DNA from: Labilibaculum euxinicum
Lineage (GTDB): Bacteria; Bacteroidota; Bacteroidia; Bacteroidales; Marinifilaceae
Assembly: GCF_009795715.1 (NCBI RefSeq)
Contig: NZ_WTCR01000007.1
Coordinates: forward strand, 1 to 64,000
Length of the DNA stretch: 64,000 nt
Direction of reading: 5' to 3'
In this document: in pieces, positions 1-8,129 of the stretch
How positions within the stretch are numbered: the first letter of the stretch is position 1
How the letters are laid out: each line of letters begins with the position of its first letter
Notes under the pieces: model-generated
What the model saw: the letters and a program-made list of their open reading frames with translations, nothing else
Database searches by the model: none
What the model was told of the DNA's origin: nothing
Position numbers and translations under genes: made by a program

Positions 1-1110
1 AAAATGGGAGAATTGTTACAATTGACCTTTTTCTCACAACAGCTAAAGCAGTTGGCAATACATCTATTCACAAAACCATAAAGCCACATGGCATTTAAAT
101 CAAATTTCACTCTTTGGACTCTTTGACTTTTCGACTTTTCAAGACTTTCGATCCCACACACCCCTCTCCCTGTCGGGATCTCCCCTCAAAATGGGAGAAT
201 TGTTACAATTGACCTTTTTCTCACAACAGCTAAAGCAGTTGGCAATACATGGCTTCACAAAACACCTATCTTCACAAACCATGCACTAAAGCCACATGGC
301 AACTAAATCAGATTTCACTTTTTGGACTCTTCGACTTTCAAGACACTTTTTCTCCAACGGCTAAATCCGAGAGATAACTCAATCCCATGCTTCTTTTTAC
401 ATTACATCTTGTGGCGCAGAATAATATCTTGTTTCAAAGAATTATTTTCACCTGCGCCAATTTGTAATGTCCCATTCTTATCCCGGGGTGGCATTCGCTT
501 CGCTCCTTTCCCCCGGGCTATTCATATTTGAGCCCTTCAGGCTCCGATAAAATGCAACTATTACTTTATCTATCTTACTCTTGTTGACCTTTTCACTTTT
601 GACCTTCGACTTTTCCAGACTTTTCATCTTCAGACAGCCCTCTCCCTGTCGGGATCTCTCCTGAAAATGGGAGAATTGTTACAATTGACCTTTTTCTCAC
701 AACAGCTAAAGCAGTTGGCAATACATCGATTCACAAAACACCTATCTTCACAAACCATGGACTAAAGCAACATGGCAACTAAATCAGATTTCACTCTTTG
801 GACTCTTCGACTTTTGGACTTTTCAAGACTCTTCCAGACATTTCATCTTCAGACAGCCCTCTCCCTGTCGGGATCTCTCCTGAAAATGGGAGAATTGTTA
901 CAATTGACCTTTTTCTCACAACAGCTAAAGCAGTTGGCAATACATCTATTCACAAAACCATAAAGCCACATGGCATTTAAATCAAATTTCACTCTTTGGA
1001 CTCTTTGACTTTTCGACTCTTCGACCTTTCGACTTTTGGACTTTTCCAGACTTTTCCAGACTTTTCCAGACTCTTCAAGACTTTTCCAGACTTTCACTGT
1101 ATCACAAAAA
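1..1110. repeat. Dispersed intergenic repeat block (left copy)
   Basis: This gene-free stretch is built from repeated modules. Unit A, about 90 bp, contains a short palindrome (TCTCC..GGGAGA) followed by a conserved tail ending in GGCAATACAT; copies lie at 1-63 (cut by the window), 161-250, 636-726 and 856-945. Between them are runs of degenerate 8-10 bp units of the type GACTTTTCCA, clearest at 1006-1102. Unit B (342-620) is described separately. Positions 1-136 and 883-1018 are identical. Short open frames here follow the repeats and are not credible genes. No transposase is present, so these look like non-autonomous palindromic repeats. Confidence 0.85.
342..620. repeat. Repeat unit B, copy 1
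   Basis: A roughly 280-bp module that recurs at about 6118-6404 and 6422-6712. It holds several short dyads: GGCGCAG pairing with CTGCGCC around 413-460, CCCGGG-type arms flanking a TTCGCTTCGC core near 482-515, and GAGCCC..GGCTC near 531-547. It ends in the GACTTTTC-type short repeats. The palindromic build is reminiscent of REP/MITE-type elements; that comparison is inference. Confidence 0.75.
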
Positions 1111-1153
1111 AGACCAACTCAATCGCGAGTCAGTCCATTTATGTTTAAAAAAA

Positions 1154-1497
1154 GGCAAACCTGTAAGCCGGGTCCTGTATTCTCCGAAAAGAATTTCTAT
1201 CATTTATCTAGAACATTTGTCACCAAATGTCTCGAGCAATCCACCCCCCGAACATCAGCCGAGTCAGCCTACATACGCCGGTGTACTTGATCTTGCAACA
1301 CATAAGGTACACAGCCACCAATGTCACCATTAGTGCTGGTGAGCTCTTACCTCACCTTTTCACCCTTACCCGAAGGCGGTTCTTTTCTGTTCTACTACTA
1401 AAGCCTTTCGACCTTCTTCCCGTTAGGAAGTATGTTACTCTATGTTGCCCGGACTTTCCTCTCCTTTTTACAAAGCAGCGATAGAACGGTTTGCCGG
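1154..1497 (-). ncRNA. rnpB: RNase P RNA (bacterial class A)
   Basis: The catalytic RNA of ribonuclease P, which removes 5' leaders from pre-tRNA. On the minus strand the RNA shows the universal 5' core GAGGAAAGTCCGGGC (about 1446-1462) and the 3' core ACCCGGCTTACAG (about 1161-1175). The terminal helix P1 is visible: GGCAAACC at the 5' end (1488-1495) pairs perfectly with GGTTTGCC at the 3' end (1154-1161). These fix the ends to within a few bases and give a length near 342 nt, normal for the family. The gene lies directly beside the repeat element at 1500-2175, which supplies its upstream region. Confidence 0.96.
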
Positions 1498-1499
1498 CG

Positions 1500-1530
1500 C
1501 GAAGATAAGGAGAAAGGAGAAAGGATACAA
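1500..1530 (-). promoter_or_regulatory. Probable rnpB promoter
   Basis: Read on the minus strand, TATCTTCG at 1500-1507 differs by one base from the Bacteroidota -7 box TAnnTTTG and ends 3-6 nt before the RNase P 5' end. A TTG at 1528-1530, 20 bp further upstream, fits the -33 element. Both the -33 base triplet and the spacer lie inside the short-repeat arm. Confidence 0.55.
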
Positions 1531-1650
1531 GGAGAAAGTAACAAGTTTCAAGGAATAAGAAATAAGGAACAAAGAACAAAGTTTAAGTAAAACCAAAGAG
1601 CCCGTTTTAAGTAGAAAGGAAACAAGGAATAAGGACAAAGGGTAAGGAAA
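1500..1650. repeat. Purine-rich degenerate short-repeat arm
   Basis: On the plus strand this is a run of loosely repeated units such as AAGGAGAA, AAGGAACAAAG and GGAATAAGG. It is roughly the reverse complement of the pyrimidine-rich arm at 2040-2175, so the two arms could pair and place the four-helix-bundle gene in the loop of a long imperfect hairpin. It begins only 3-5 bp upstream of rnpB. Confidence 0.65.
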
Positions 1651-1651
1651 G

Positions 1652-2023
1652 TCAAGGGGCAGGTTTTAAGGATTTATCATTTTTCTTCGCAGTCTTGTTA
1701 TAAATAGCGCCCAGTATTTTAATTAACTGACTAGATTCTTTTTCCAAGACAGCCCAATTCATTTTTTGATTATCAATGGCAATAATAATCCGGATCCAAT
1801 AATTGGTTTCACGGATTTCTTTCAGAGAGATACCCACTTTATTGGCAAAGTCAGCTTTTGAGACAGCCCCTTGAGCTTCTTCATAATTTGCCCCGACAGA
1901 AGTTGCAGATTTAAGAATTTGATAGGATATTACCTGATATTCTTTTGAATTTGGAAGATTTCGTACTTCTTGAATTACATCAATTGAAAACTGAAAAAGA
2001 CGTTTTTGTAAATTATTCTCCAT
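1652..2023 (-). CDS. Four-helix-bundle protein (S23 / bAvd-like)
   Basis: A 123-residue all-helical protein of the family that includes ORFs of 23S rRNA intervening sequences ('S23') and the accessory protein bAvd of diversity-generating retroelements. Family hallmarks visible are the LPNSKEYQV region, SATSVGANYEEA and the SLKEIRETNYW segment. The start chosen is the ATG giving MENNLQ, preceded by an A/G-rich ribosome site; the frame stays open 15 codons further upstream but only into repeat sequence. No reverse transcriptase or template repeat is nearby, so a retroelement role is unlikely. The gene is embedded between inverted degenerate repeat arms (1500-1650 and 2040-2175). The cellular role of stand-alone members is not known. 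Confidence 0.85.
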   Translation of the reverse strand: MENNLQKRLFQFSIDVIQEVRNLPNSKEYQVISYQILKSATSVGANYEEAQGAVSKADFANKVGISLKEIRETNYWIRIIIAIDNQKMNWAVLEKESSQLIKILGAIYNKTAKKNDKSLKPAP

Positions 2024-2039
2024 CTTCTTTCTTTCTATT

Positions 2040-2175
2040 TTTTTTCCTTGCTGCCCAACACTTGTCACTCATTCCTTGTTCCTTATTACTTGTTCCTTGG
2101 CTCTTGCTCCTTGTTACTTGTTACTTGTTACTTGTTACTTGTTACTTGTTACTTGTTACTTGTTACTTGAAACCT
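2040..2175. repeat. Pyrimidine-rich arm with 8 perfect heptamers
   Basis: Positions 2111-2169 contain eight perfect copies of the heptamer TTGTTAC plus a partial copy. The flanking 2040-2110 carries degenerate relatives (CCTTGTTCCTTATTACTTG-like). The same heptamer array occurs at 32463-32520. The tract abuts the end of the SPOR-like gene at 2187. Confidence 0.9.
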
Positions 2176-2186
2176 GTCCCTTGCTG

Positions 2187-3374
2187 CTACAACTTTACAA
2201 TAAACGCATCGTCGTAACCTTTTTTGCGAATTTCCCGCAATTCCCGGCGACAAACCCAATAATTGTCGTAATTCCCATAAAAATAACGATACAACTCGTC
2301 CTGCGGATCAAATGTCCGTGTAAGATCTTTAATCGTTATCCGCTTAAGGTTCATTTCAGATTTACTTGCAAATACCTGAATGGTAAAATGAGCATCTGCA
2401 GAAAGACTTTCCTGAACAGCTGCTGACTTTAAACCTGATGGAGTTTTAATTTTTGCCTGAGTAAAACCAAGGTCTTTTAATTTTTGAACCGCCTCATTTG
2501 CTAGCTTTTTATCGTTATAGTCTCCTATTTCAATAATATAAAGCGGCTTTTCAGATATCTTTAAATGCCCTAATTCATAATAGTAATCAACATATTCTTT
2601 TCCTCTCATTTTTCGCCCCATATTATAGGATCCTGTCTGATTCGAAGCCATTTTTACATCGTTTTTCCTTTCTGCCTCTACTCTAACTGCCGCCAACTCT
2701 CCTTTATTAATAACGGCAACACTTGCATGAGGAAAACCTGCCATCACTTTTTCCTGCAAATATTTCTTAGCATCACCCACATCCTCAAATCGCCCCAACA
2801 CATATTGAAACATTCCATCCGCCTCCAGTACTTTCACTGAGTTGAACGGAGAAAAACTTTCTGCATTTAGACTGTTTTTGCTTTTCTGAAGAAGAATGGT
2901 GTAGTAATAATCATTACCAATATTAGTCAGTTTACCAATTGCAGTTTCAGCATCCTGATTCTTTTTAGCGGTTTGACTGGTGATTTTCTGCGTCTGAGTT
3001 TTATCCTGACCACCCTTTCTATTCGTAAGAACTGCTGAAATCTGCTCCGACGTGAACTCCTGATTTAAATCCAAAACCTTGGCATCGGCATATCCAAAAG
3101 ACTTTATTTCTTCCACCCGAGTCTCGGCTTCACTCTTAGAATTGCTTAGACCGGATAAATAATGATACTCTCCATCTTTTCCACTCAACTCAACAACATC
3201 ATTCAATTCTTCGAAATAATCGGTATATACCGGATATTTAAACTTTGCAATTTCTACACCGTAGGTTGAACCTCCCGCTGTAGAGCCGGCAAAGTTAATA
3301 TCGAAAAAAGAAGAAAAGGAACCAATTGTCCCGGCGGTCAAGAAAAAACAGATTAAAAAGTAGATATTCCTCAT
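2187..3374 (-). CDS. Secreted protein with repeated SPOR-like domains
   Basis: A 395-residue exported protein with an N-terminal signal peptide (hydrophobic segment about residues 4-20). The rest can be read as about four SPOR-like units, each with a Y/F-hydrophobic strand, a run such as 'ANEAVQKLKDLGF' and a following strand, around residues 50-105, 155-230, 270-320 and 325-395. SPOR domains bind denuded peptidoglycan, so a periplasmic cell-wall role is likely. It lies downstream, on the same strand, of the OmpA/PD40 gene at 3937-5823, although 560 bp separate them. The middle (about residues 105-150) is low-complexity and rich in K, Q and T. Domain calls are by eye and the function is inferred. 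Confidence 0.65.
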   Translation of the reverse strand: MRNIYFLICFFLTAGTIGSFSSFFDINFAGSTAGGSTYGVEIAKFKYPVYTDYFEELNDVVELSGKDGEYHYLSGLSNSKSEAETRVEEIKSFGYADAKVLDLNQEFTSEQISAVLTNRKGGQDKTQTQKITSQTAKKNQDAETAIGKLTNIGNDYYYTILLQKSKNSLNAESFSPFNSVKVLEADGMFQYVLGRFEDVGDAKKYLQEKVMAGFPHASVAVINKGELAAVRVEAERKNDVKMASNQTGSYNMGRKMRGKEYVDYYYELGHLKISEKPLYIIEIGDYNDKKLANEAVQKLKDLGFTQAKIKTPSGLKSAAVQESLSADAHFTIQVFASKSEMNLKRITIKDLTRTFDPQDELYRYFYGNYDNYWVCRRELREIRKKGYDDAFIVKL

Positions 3375-3936
3375 AACAGATAGCAGAATAGAGTGTCAGA
3401 TTAATTCTTAAAAATAACAAAAATTAACAGTAGTAAATACAAGAAACTGTTTAAAAATTTATCCTCTAGCTTTTTTATAAGCCAAAAACCTCATAATTGC
3501 GTTAAATTATCTTTAAACAGAATCACTATTCGTATCAAATTTGTCTCATTCTGAGTCTTTTTTCTTCGATAAAAATTTCTAAAAATAGATTTAAACAGCT
3601 TCTAATAAAATCATTAATTAATGGAAACAAATATTACAAAAGACAATCCCTCTTCCCAAGCTACTCTTTATACACAAATATTCGCTTTCCCAGGCAATAG
3701 TTTAATCTATAAACCTAAGCACCCCTCTGTTCTTCGAACATCTTCCCTTCTTGAGGGTACCGTAACGCAGTGAAGATTGTGAACGCAATTTGAAAATAAT
3801 ATTGTGAACAAAGTGCCGACAAGCGAAAGAATGCTAATTCTTGATATAATCCTTTTTATACATCTTGTTGCTCTTGATTTTTTCAACCAACAAGATGTGT
3901 ATAAAGAGCAGCTTCCCAAGACGAATAACAATTGAT
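3375..3936. other. Intergenic stretch with one long hairpin
   Basis: No convincing gene is present; a 74-codon frame at 3707-3931 has no recognisable features. A long dyad is visible: TTTATACATCTTGTTG at 3855-3870 pairs with a 3' arm at 3888-3905, with a 2-nt bulge and a 17-nt loop. There is no adjacent run of T, so it is not a typical terminator. It may lie in the leader or spacer between the two minus-strand envelope genes. Confidence 0.6.
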
Positions 3937-5823
3937 TTACAATACAAAAATTAATTCTATCCTTCGATTCTCATGATGCTCATTTTCAGAACATCCCGAA
4001 TCATCAAAGCACCCATTCAAAATAAACTCCTCGCCCCACGCACCAACCTCTATATCTGAAGCTTCCACACCTTGTTTTACCAAATATGTTTTTGCTTTTT
4101 CAGCTTTTTGAAGGGAGATATCCAAATTCATTTGCGCCAATCCTTTCGAGTCTGAATGGCCGTTTATCTTAATTCCCAATTCCGGAAATTCTTTCCAAAA
4201 CCGGTACAAACGATCCAATATTTTTTTAGCTTCATCACTAAAATCATCCTCATTTTTATCGAAATAGATGTTTTTAAATGTAATCTTCTTCTTAGGATAA
4301 GCAATTGGCTCCAGTTCCGACACAAAAGCAAACTTAGGTTTTTCGCTGATTCGGCTCAAACTTACTTCAATATTCATATTTTGAGAGGATGGGTAATATT
4401 CAATCACCCGATCGATATATCCTGATTTTTGAACAGTAATCTCGTATAATATTCCCCGATCCAATTCAGATTCCGGTATGTCAAAAGAAGTTTCTCCCTC
4501 AATCATCCCTTTATCTGCAACAACCACTTTATTTTCCAGAGCTTTCAAAACTGCAAATTTCACATTTTTAATAATATCATTGGAATGTGCATCTTTCACA
4601 AAGATCTGAACGCATTTTTTGTCCTCTTTTTTCAATTCATAGATTCGGTCCCGCAAACCTCTATCTTCCCGGTCTGATACAAATAGCTGCATTCCTGTCT
4701 CAGGGATATCCTGAATTGAATACTCTGAAAATGCAGAATTATACGGCTCTCCCGGATTTATAACCGGAGCCCAACTGCCATCCTCATTTCTGGAAGTAAA
4801 AAACAGATCCAATTCTCCATAGCCTGCGTGTCCATCGGAAGAGAACCACAACTGATTATTCGACAGCACCCGTGGATAAATCTCGTTTTGTGCTGTATTG
4901 ATTGATTTTCCTAAATTTTGAGGTTCTGTCCACTTCCCGCCATCTTGTTTGCTAACATACAAATCCATTCCTCCGTATCCACCCTTCATATCTGAAGAAA
5001 AATACATTGTTTTCCCATCAGGGGATAAAAATGGATAGCAACAGGAATACTTTCGACTGCAAAATGCCAGACTTTCCTTAGAACGCCATTCCCCGTTTTT
5101 CTTTTCAGCAATCGCAATCTCCATTTGTTGTTTTCCCTTCCGAATGTACCAACGCGTGTAATAAAGTGTATTTCCATCAGGAGAAATACAAATGGCTCCA
5201 ATATCTGTTTTAGGTTCCAGTTTGCCGGCAAAAGATTTGGTTTCATTATACTCTGAATTTTCATCTGCAGCAAGCAACAATTTGTAATTTTTATCCGATC
5301 CTATTTTTCCGGCACCAGCTTCTGAGTATACAATTCCTTCGGGCAATAGGAAGATACCTAAGCACTTTCCCTGGGGCTGAACTTTAATCTTAGTGATTTT
5401 CAAATCTTGGTTTGCCTTTCGCACCTCAGTGAATTTACGAACAGCATCCAAGCGTATTTGAACTTCATTTGGATCCGCACCCAATTCACCGGCTCTTTCT
5501 GCCAGCAGAACAGCTGCGGTAAAATTATCATTAGCAAGGTTTATTTGAGAAAGGTGAAGTAAATCTGCAGAATTCTTCTCTTTTTCCTGAATACTGTTAT
5601 AAAAATTCTCTGATTGATCGTAGTTGCCCAAAACAAAATAGCACTCTGCAATCTTCCGGTTGACTTCAGCATTTTTATTCTTTATATTCTTGAATTGAAT
5701 AATGGCCTCCGGATAATCTCCTTTCAGAAGTGCTTTATCTCCTTTTTTTTCAAATTTACTTTGACTGAAAAGTGCAGCTGGAAGCATTAGGAATAAAACA
5801 AGCAGTTTTATCTTATAAATCAT
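3937..5823 (-). CDS. PorE-like OmpA / PD40 / TPR outer-membrane-associated protein
   Basis: A 628-residue protein with signal peptide (about 1-20), N-terminal TPR-like helices (25-130), PD40 beta-propeller repeats (motifs SPDGNTLYYT and SPDGKTMYFSSD, about 200-390), a carboxypeptidase-regulatory-like beta domain (about 405-490) and a C-terminal OmpA domain (about 510-628, with NGHSDSKG and the following ALxxA-type helix). This order matches PorE of the Porphyromonas gingivalis type IX secretion system, which binds peptidoglycan. Other gliding or secretion-linked OmpA proteins share the architecture, so the exact assignment is open. The OmpA domain should anchor it to peptidoglycan. It is the upstream partner of the SPOR-like gene. 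Confidence 0.8.
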   Translation of the reverse strand: MIYKIKLLVLFLMLPAALFSQSKFEKKGDKALLKGDYPEAIIQFKNIKNKNAEVNRKIAECYFVLGNYDQSENFYNSIQEKEKNSADLLHLSQINLANDNFTAAVLLAERAGELGADPNEVQIRLDAVRKFTEVRKANQDLKITKIKVQPQGKCLGIFLLPEGIVYSEAGAGKIGSDKNYKLLLAADENSEYNETKSFAGKLEPKTDIGAICISPDGNTLYYTRWYIRKGKQQMEIAIAEKKNGEWRSKESLAFCSRKYSCCYPFLSPDGKTMYFSSDMKGGYGGMDLYVSKQDGGKWTEPQNLGKSINTAQNEIYPRVLSNNQLWFSSDGHAGYGELDLFFTSRNEDGSWAPVINPGEPYNSAFSEYSIQDIPETGMQLFVSDREDRGLRDRIYELKKEDKKCVQIFVKDAHSNDIIKNVKFAVLKALENKVVVADKGMIEGETSFDIPESELDRGILYEITVQKSGYIDRVIEYYPSSQNMNIEVSLSRISEKPKFAFVSELEPIAYPKKKITFKNIYFDKNEDDFSDEAKKILDRLYRFWKEFPELGIKINGHSDSKGLAQMNLDISLQKAEKAKTYLVKQGVEASDIEVGAWGEEFILNGCFDDSGCSENEHHENRRIELIFVL

Positions 5824-5879
5824 ATTCGAATGGATTTAGAATGAACATAAACTAAAATTAAGGGTTTTAAGGACAATAA

Positions 5880-6730
5880 CAAACAGTGATTTATAAAAAC
5901 TTAACTTTTCAAGACTCTTTGATTATTTCACCTTTGACATTTGGACTTTTCGACTCTTCCAGACTCTTCCAGACTTCTACACAACAGCTAAAGAAGTTGG
6001 CAATGCATAGATTCAAAAACACGACAGAAATCATCTGAAAATCAAAATCTGTCCGGATTACCTATTACTTTTTGACTCTTCGACCTTTGGACTTTTTGAC
6101 TTTTCCAGACTTTCCGAGACACTTTTTCTCCTAAAGCCAAGTGGTAATTCAATACCTATGCTTCTTTTTACCTTACATCTTGCGGCGCAGAAATAAAATC
6201 CTGTTTCAAAAAAACATTTTCACCTGCGCCAACTTGTAATGTCGAATTCTTATCCCAGGGTGACATTCGCTTCGCTCATTTTCCCCGGGCTATTCCTATT
6301 TGAGCCCTTCAGGCTCCGATAAAATGAGCAATCACTTTATCTACCTTACTTTTGTTGATCTTTTCACTTTTGACCTTCGACTTTCTGACTTTTCAAGACT
6401 TTCCGACCTTTGGACTTTTCGAGACAGTTTTTCTCCACTGGCTAAACCCTTGAGGTAATTCAATACCTATACTTCTTTTTACCCTACATCTTGTGGCGCA
6501 GAAATAAAATCCTGTTTCGAGAAAACATTTTCACCTGCGCCAATTTGCAATGTCGAATTCTTATCCCAGGGTGACATTCGCTTCGCTCCTTTACCCCGGG
6601 CTATTCATATTTGAGCCCTTCAGGTTCCAGTAAAATGAGCAATCACTTTATCTACCTTACTTTTGTTGATCTTTTCACTTTTGACCTTCGACTTTCTGAC
6701 TTTTCAAGGCTCTTTGACTTTTAGGACTCT
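5880..6730. repeat. Dispersed intergenic repeat block (right copy)
   Basis: An 850-bp gene-free block between the PorE-like gene and queA. It begins with GACTTTTC-type short repeats, has a partial unit A at about 5979-6016, then two consecutive copies of unit B (about 6118-6404 and 6422-6712) that are close to each other and to the copy at 342-620. The unit B dyads (GGCGCAG/CTGCGCC and the CCCRGG arms around TTCGCTTCGC) are retained, which suggests the secondary structure matters. No transposase gene is present. Confidence 0.85.
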
Positions 6731-6731
6731 T

Positions 6732-7967
6732 CTATCCTCTCATCAGTAAGGAACTGTCTCCATAACTTAGGAAACGAAAATCATTATCCAACGCGTACTG
6801 ATATATCTCCCTCCAATTATCACCAACGAGTGCCGAAATTAAAAGAAGCAACGTACTTTGCGGCTGGTGAAAGTTTGTCACCAAACCCGAGATAACTTTA
6901 AATTCATATCCCGGAGCGATAATAATCTGAGTTGCGACATTAAATAAAGTCAAACCATTCTCCTGCATATAGCTGCAAATTGCCTGATACGATTCCTGCC
7001 TGCTGTAATTAGCCGGTAACTGATAAGCCTCCCACTGTTTCAGCAAATGAGGATTTTCCTTTTGGGTCAGAATTTTAACACCCATCCAATACAAACTCTC
7101 CAAACTTCGCACAGATGTTGTGCCCACCGCAATAATTTGTCCGCTAAGCTTTATGATATTCTGAAGACTCTCAAGGGTCACCTGAATATGCTCTGTGTGC
7201 ATTTCATGATCGCCTATCTGCTCCGATTTCACAGGCTTAAACGTTCCAGCTCCAACATGCAGTGTCAATTCTTCCCGATTTATTTTTTTTGCTTTCAAGC
7301 GGGAAAACACATCCTCAGTAAAATGCAGTCCTGCTGTTGGCGCAGCCACCGAACCTTCGTATTTTGAATAAACGGTCTGGTAACGAAGCAAATCTGTTGC
7401 TTCCGTATCCCGATTTAAATACGGAGGAATTGGAATTTTACCAGTTTGTTCCAATACCTCACTAAAACTCAGATCCGGATGATTCCAGGAAAAAAAGATT
7501 TCCTGAGCTCCTTCCAATGCCTCCTGCTTCTCTGCTTTCAGGAAATACTCCTTATCATCAACATAGAAAGGCATTTTTAACACCCCGGACTTCCATTTTC
7601 GTGCATTTCCTACGATACATTTCCAGGATGAAGAACCACAAGCCTGGAAAGCCAGGTTGTAATCAGCCGGCTTCAAAGGTTCCAGGCAGAATATTTCAAT
7701 TCGTGCTCCTGTTTCCTTATGAAATATCAATCGGGCCTGAATCACTTTGGTATTATTAAACACCATCGTAGTTCCAGAGGCAATCTCCGAAGGTAAATTC
7801 TCAAATACAGATTCCGAAATCAATCCGTTTTTGTAAATCAGTAATTTTGACAAATCCCTGTTCGCTAAAGGGTGTTTGGCAATTCTCTGATCGGGAAGAT
7901 CGTAGGTGAAATCTGAAATTTGAATTTGCTTGGCGTCCAAACTATTTATATTGATATTACAATCCAT
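6732..7967 (-). CDS. queA: S-adenosylmethionine:tRNA ribosyltransferase-isomerase QueA
   Basis: QueA transfers and isomerises the ribosyl part of SAM onto 7-aminomethyl-7-deazaguanine in tRNA, giving epoxyqueuosine at the wobble position. The protein shows the N-terminal LPxxRIA motif (residues 24-30), IPPYL (180-184) and the family signature PTAGLHFT (210-217), followed by LHVGAGTFKPV. At 411 residues it is longer than the roughly 350-residue proteobacterial form, as is usual in Bacteroidota. It stands alone between a repeat block and a divergent Smr-family gene; a minus-strand -7 box lies 60 bp upstream. Confidence 0.95.
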   Translation of the reverse strand: MDCNININSLDAKQIQISDFTYDLPDQRIAKHPLANRDLSKLLIYKNGLISESVFENLPSEIASGTTMVFNNTKVIQARLIFHKETGARIEIFCLEPLKPADYNLAFQACGSSSWKCIVGNARKWKSGVLKMPFYVDDKEYFLKAEKQEALEGAQEIFFSWNHPDLSFSEVLEQTGKIPIPPYLNRDTEATDLLRYQTVYSKYEGSVAAPTAGLHFTEDVFSRLKAKKINREELTLHVGAGTFKPVKSEQIGDHEMHTEHIQVTLESLQNIIKLSGQIIAVGTTSVRSLESLYWMGVKILTQKENPHLLKQWEAYQLPANYSRQESYQAICSYMQENGLTLFNVATQIIIAPGYEFKVISGLVTNFHQPQSTLLLLISALVGDNWREIYQYALDNDFRFLSYGDSSLLMRG

Positions 7968-8027
7968 CTATTTCTTAATTAATCAAGCTTTATTCCTAAT
8001 AAAGAAAGGGCTTTGCCTTTTGGTCGG

Positions 8028-8035
8028 CAAAAATA
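8028..8035 (-). promoter_or_regulatory. Candidate queA -7 promoter box
   Basis: On the minus strand this reads TATTTTTG, a perfect match to the Bacteroidota -7 consensus TAnnTTTG, about 60 bp upstream of the queA start. No strong -33 partner is seen. Confidence 0.4.
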
Positions 8036-8129
8036 GCTAACTTTGTCGGGAATAGAAAACCTGTTGACTGTTTTAGATTTTTGAAGTAGAAACGAATGCC
8101 AAAACAGCCAACCCAAATTAGATAATCCG

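Noticed and set aside
322-1484. Several open frames of 60-85 codons in the left repeat block and across rnpB
   Set aside because: They follow the repeat units or the antisense of RNase P RNA, have no ribosome site and show no protein-like composition.
1652-2023. Diversity-generating retroelement around the bAvd-like gene
   Set aside because: No reverse transcriptase, no template/variable repeat pair and no target protein are nearby.
2111-2169. CRISPR-like array
   Set aside because: The heptamers are contiguous without spacers and no cas gene is present.
3707-3931. A 74-codon minus-strand frame before the PorE-like gene
   Set aside because: It runs through a hairpin, lacks recognisable features and has no ribosome site.
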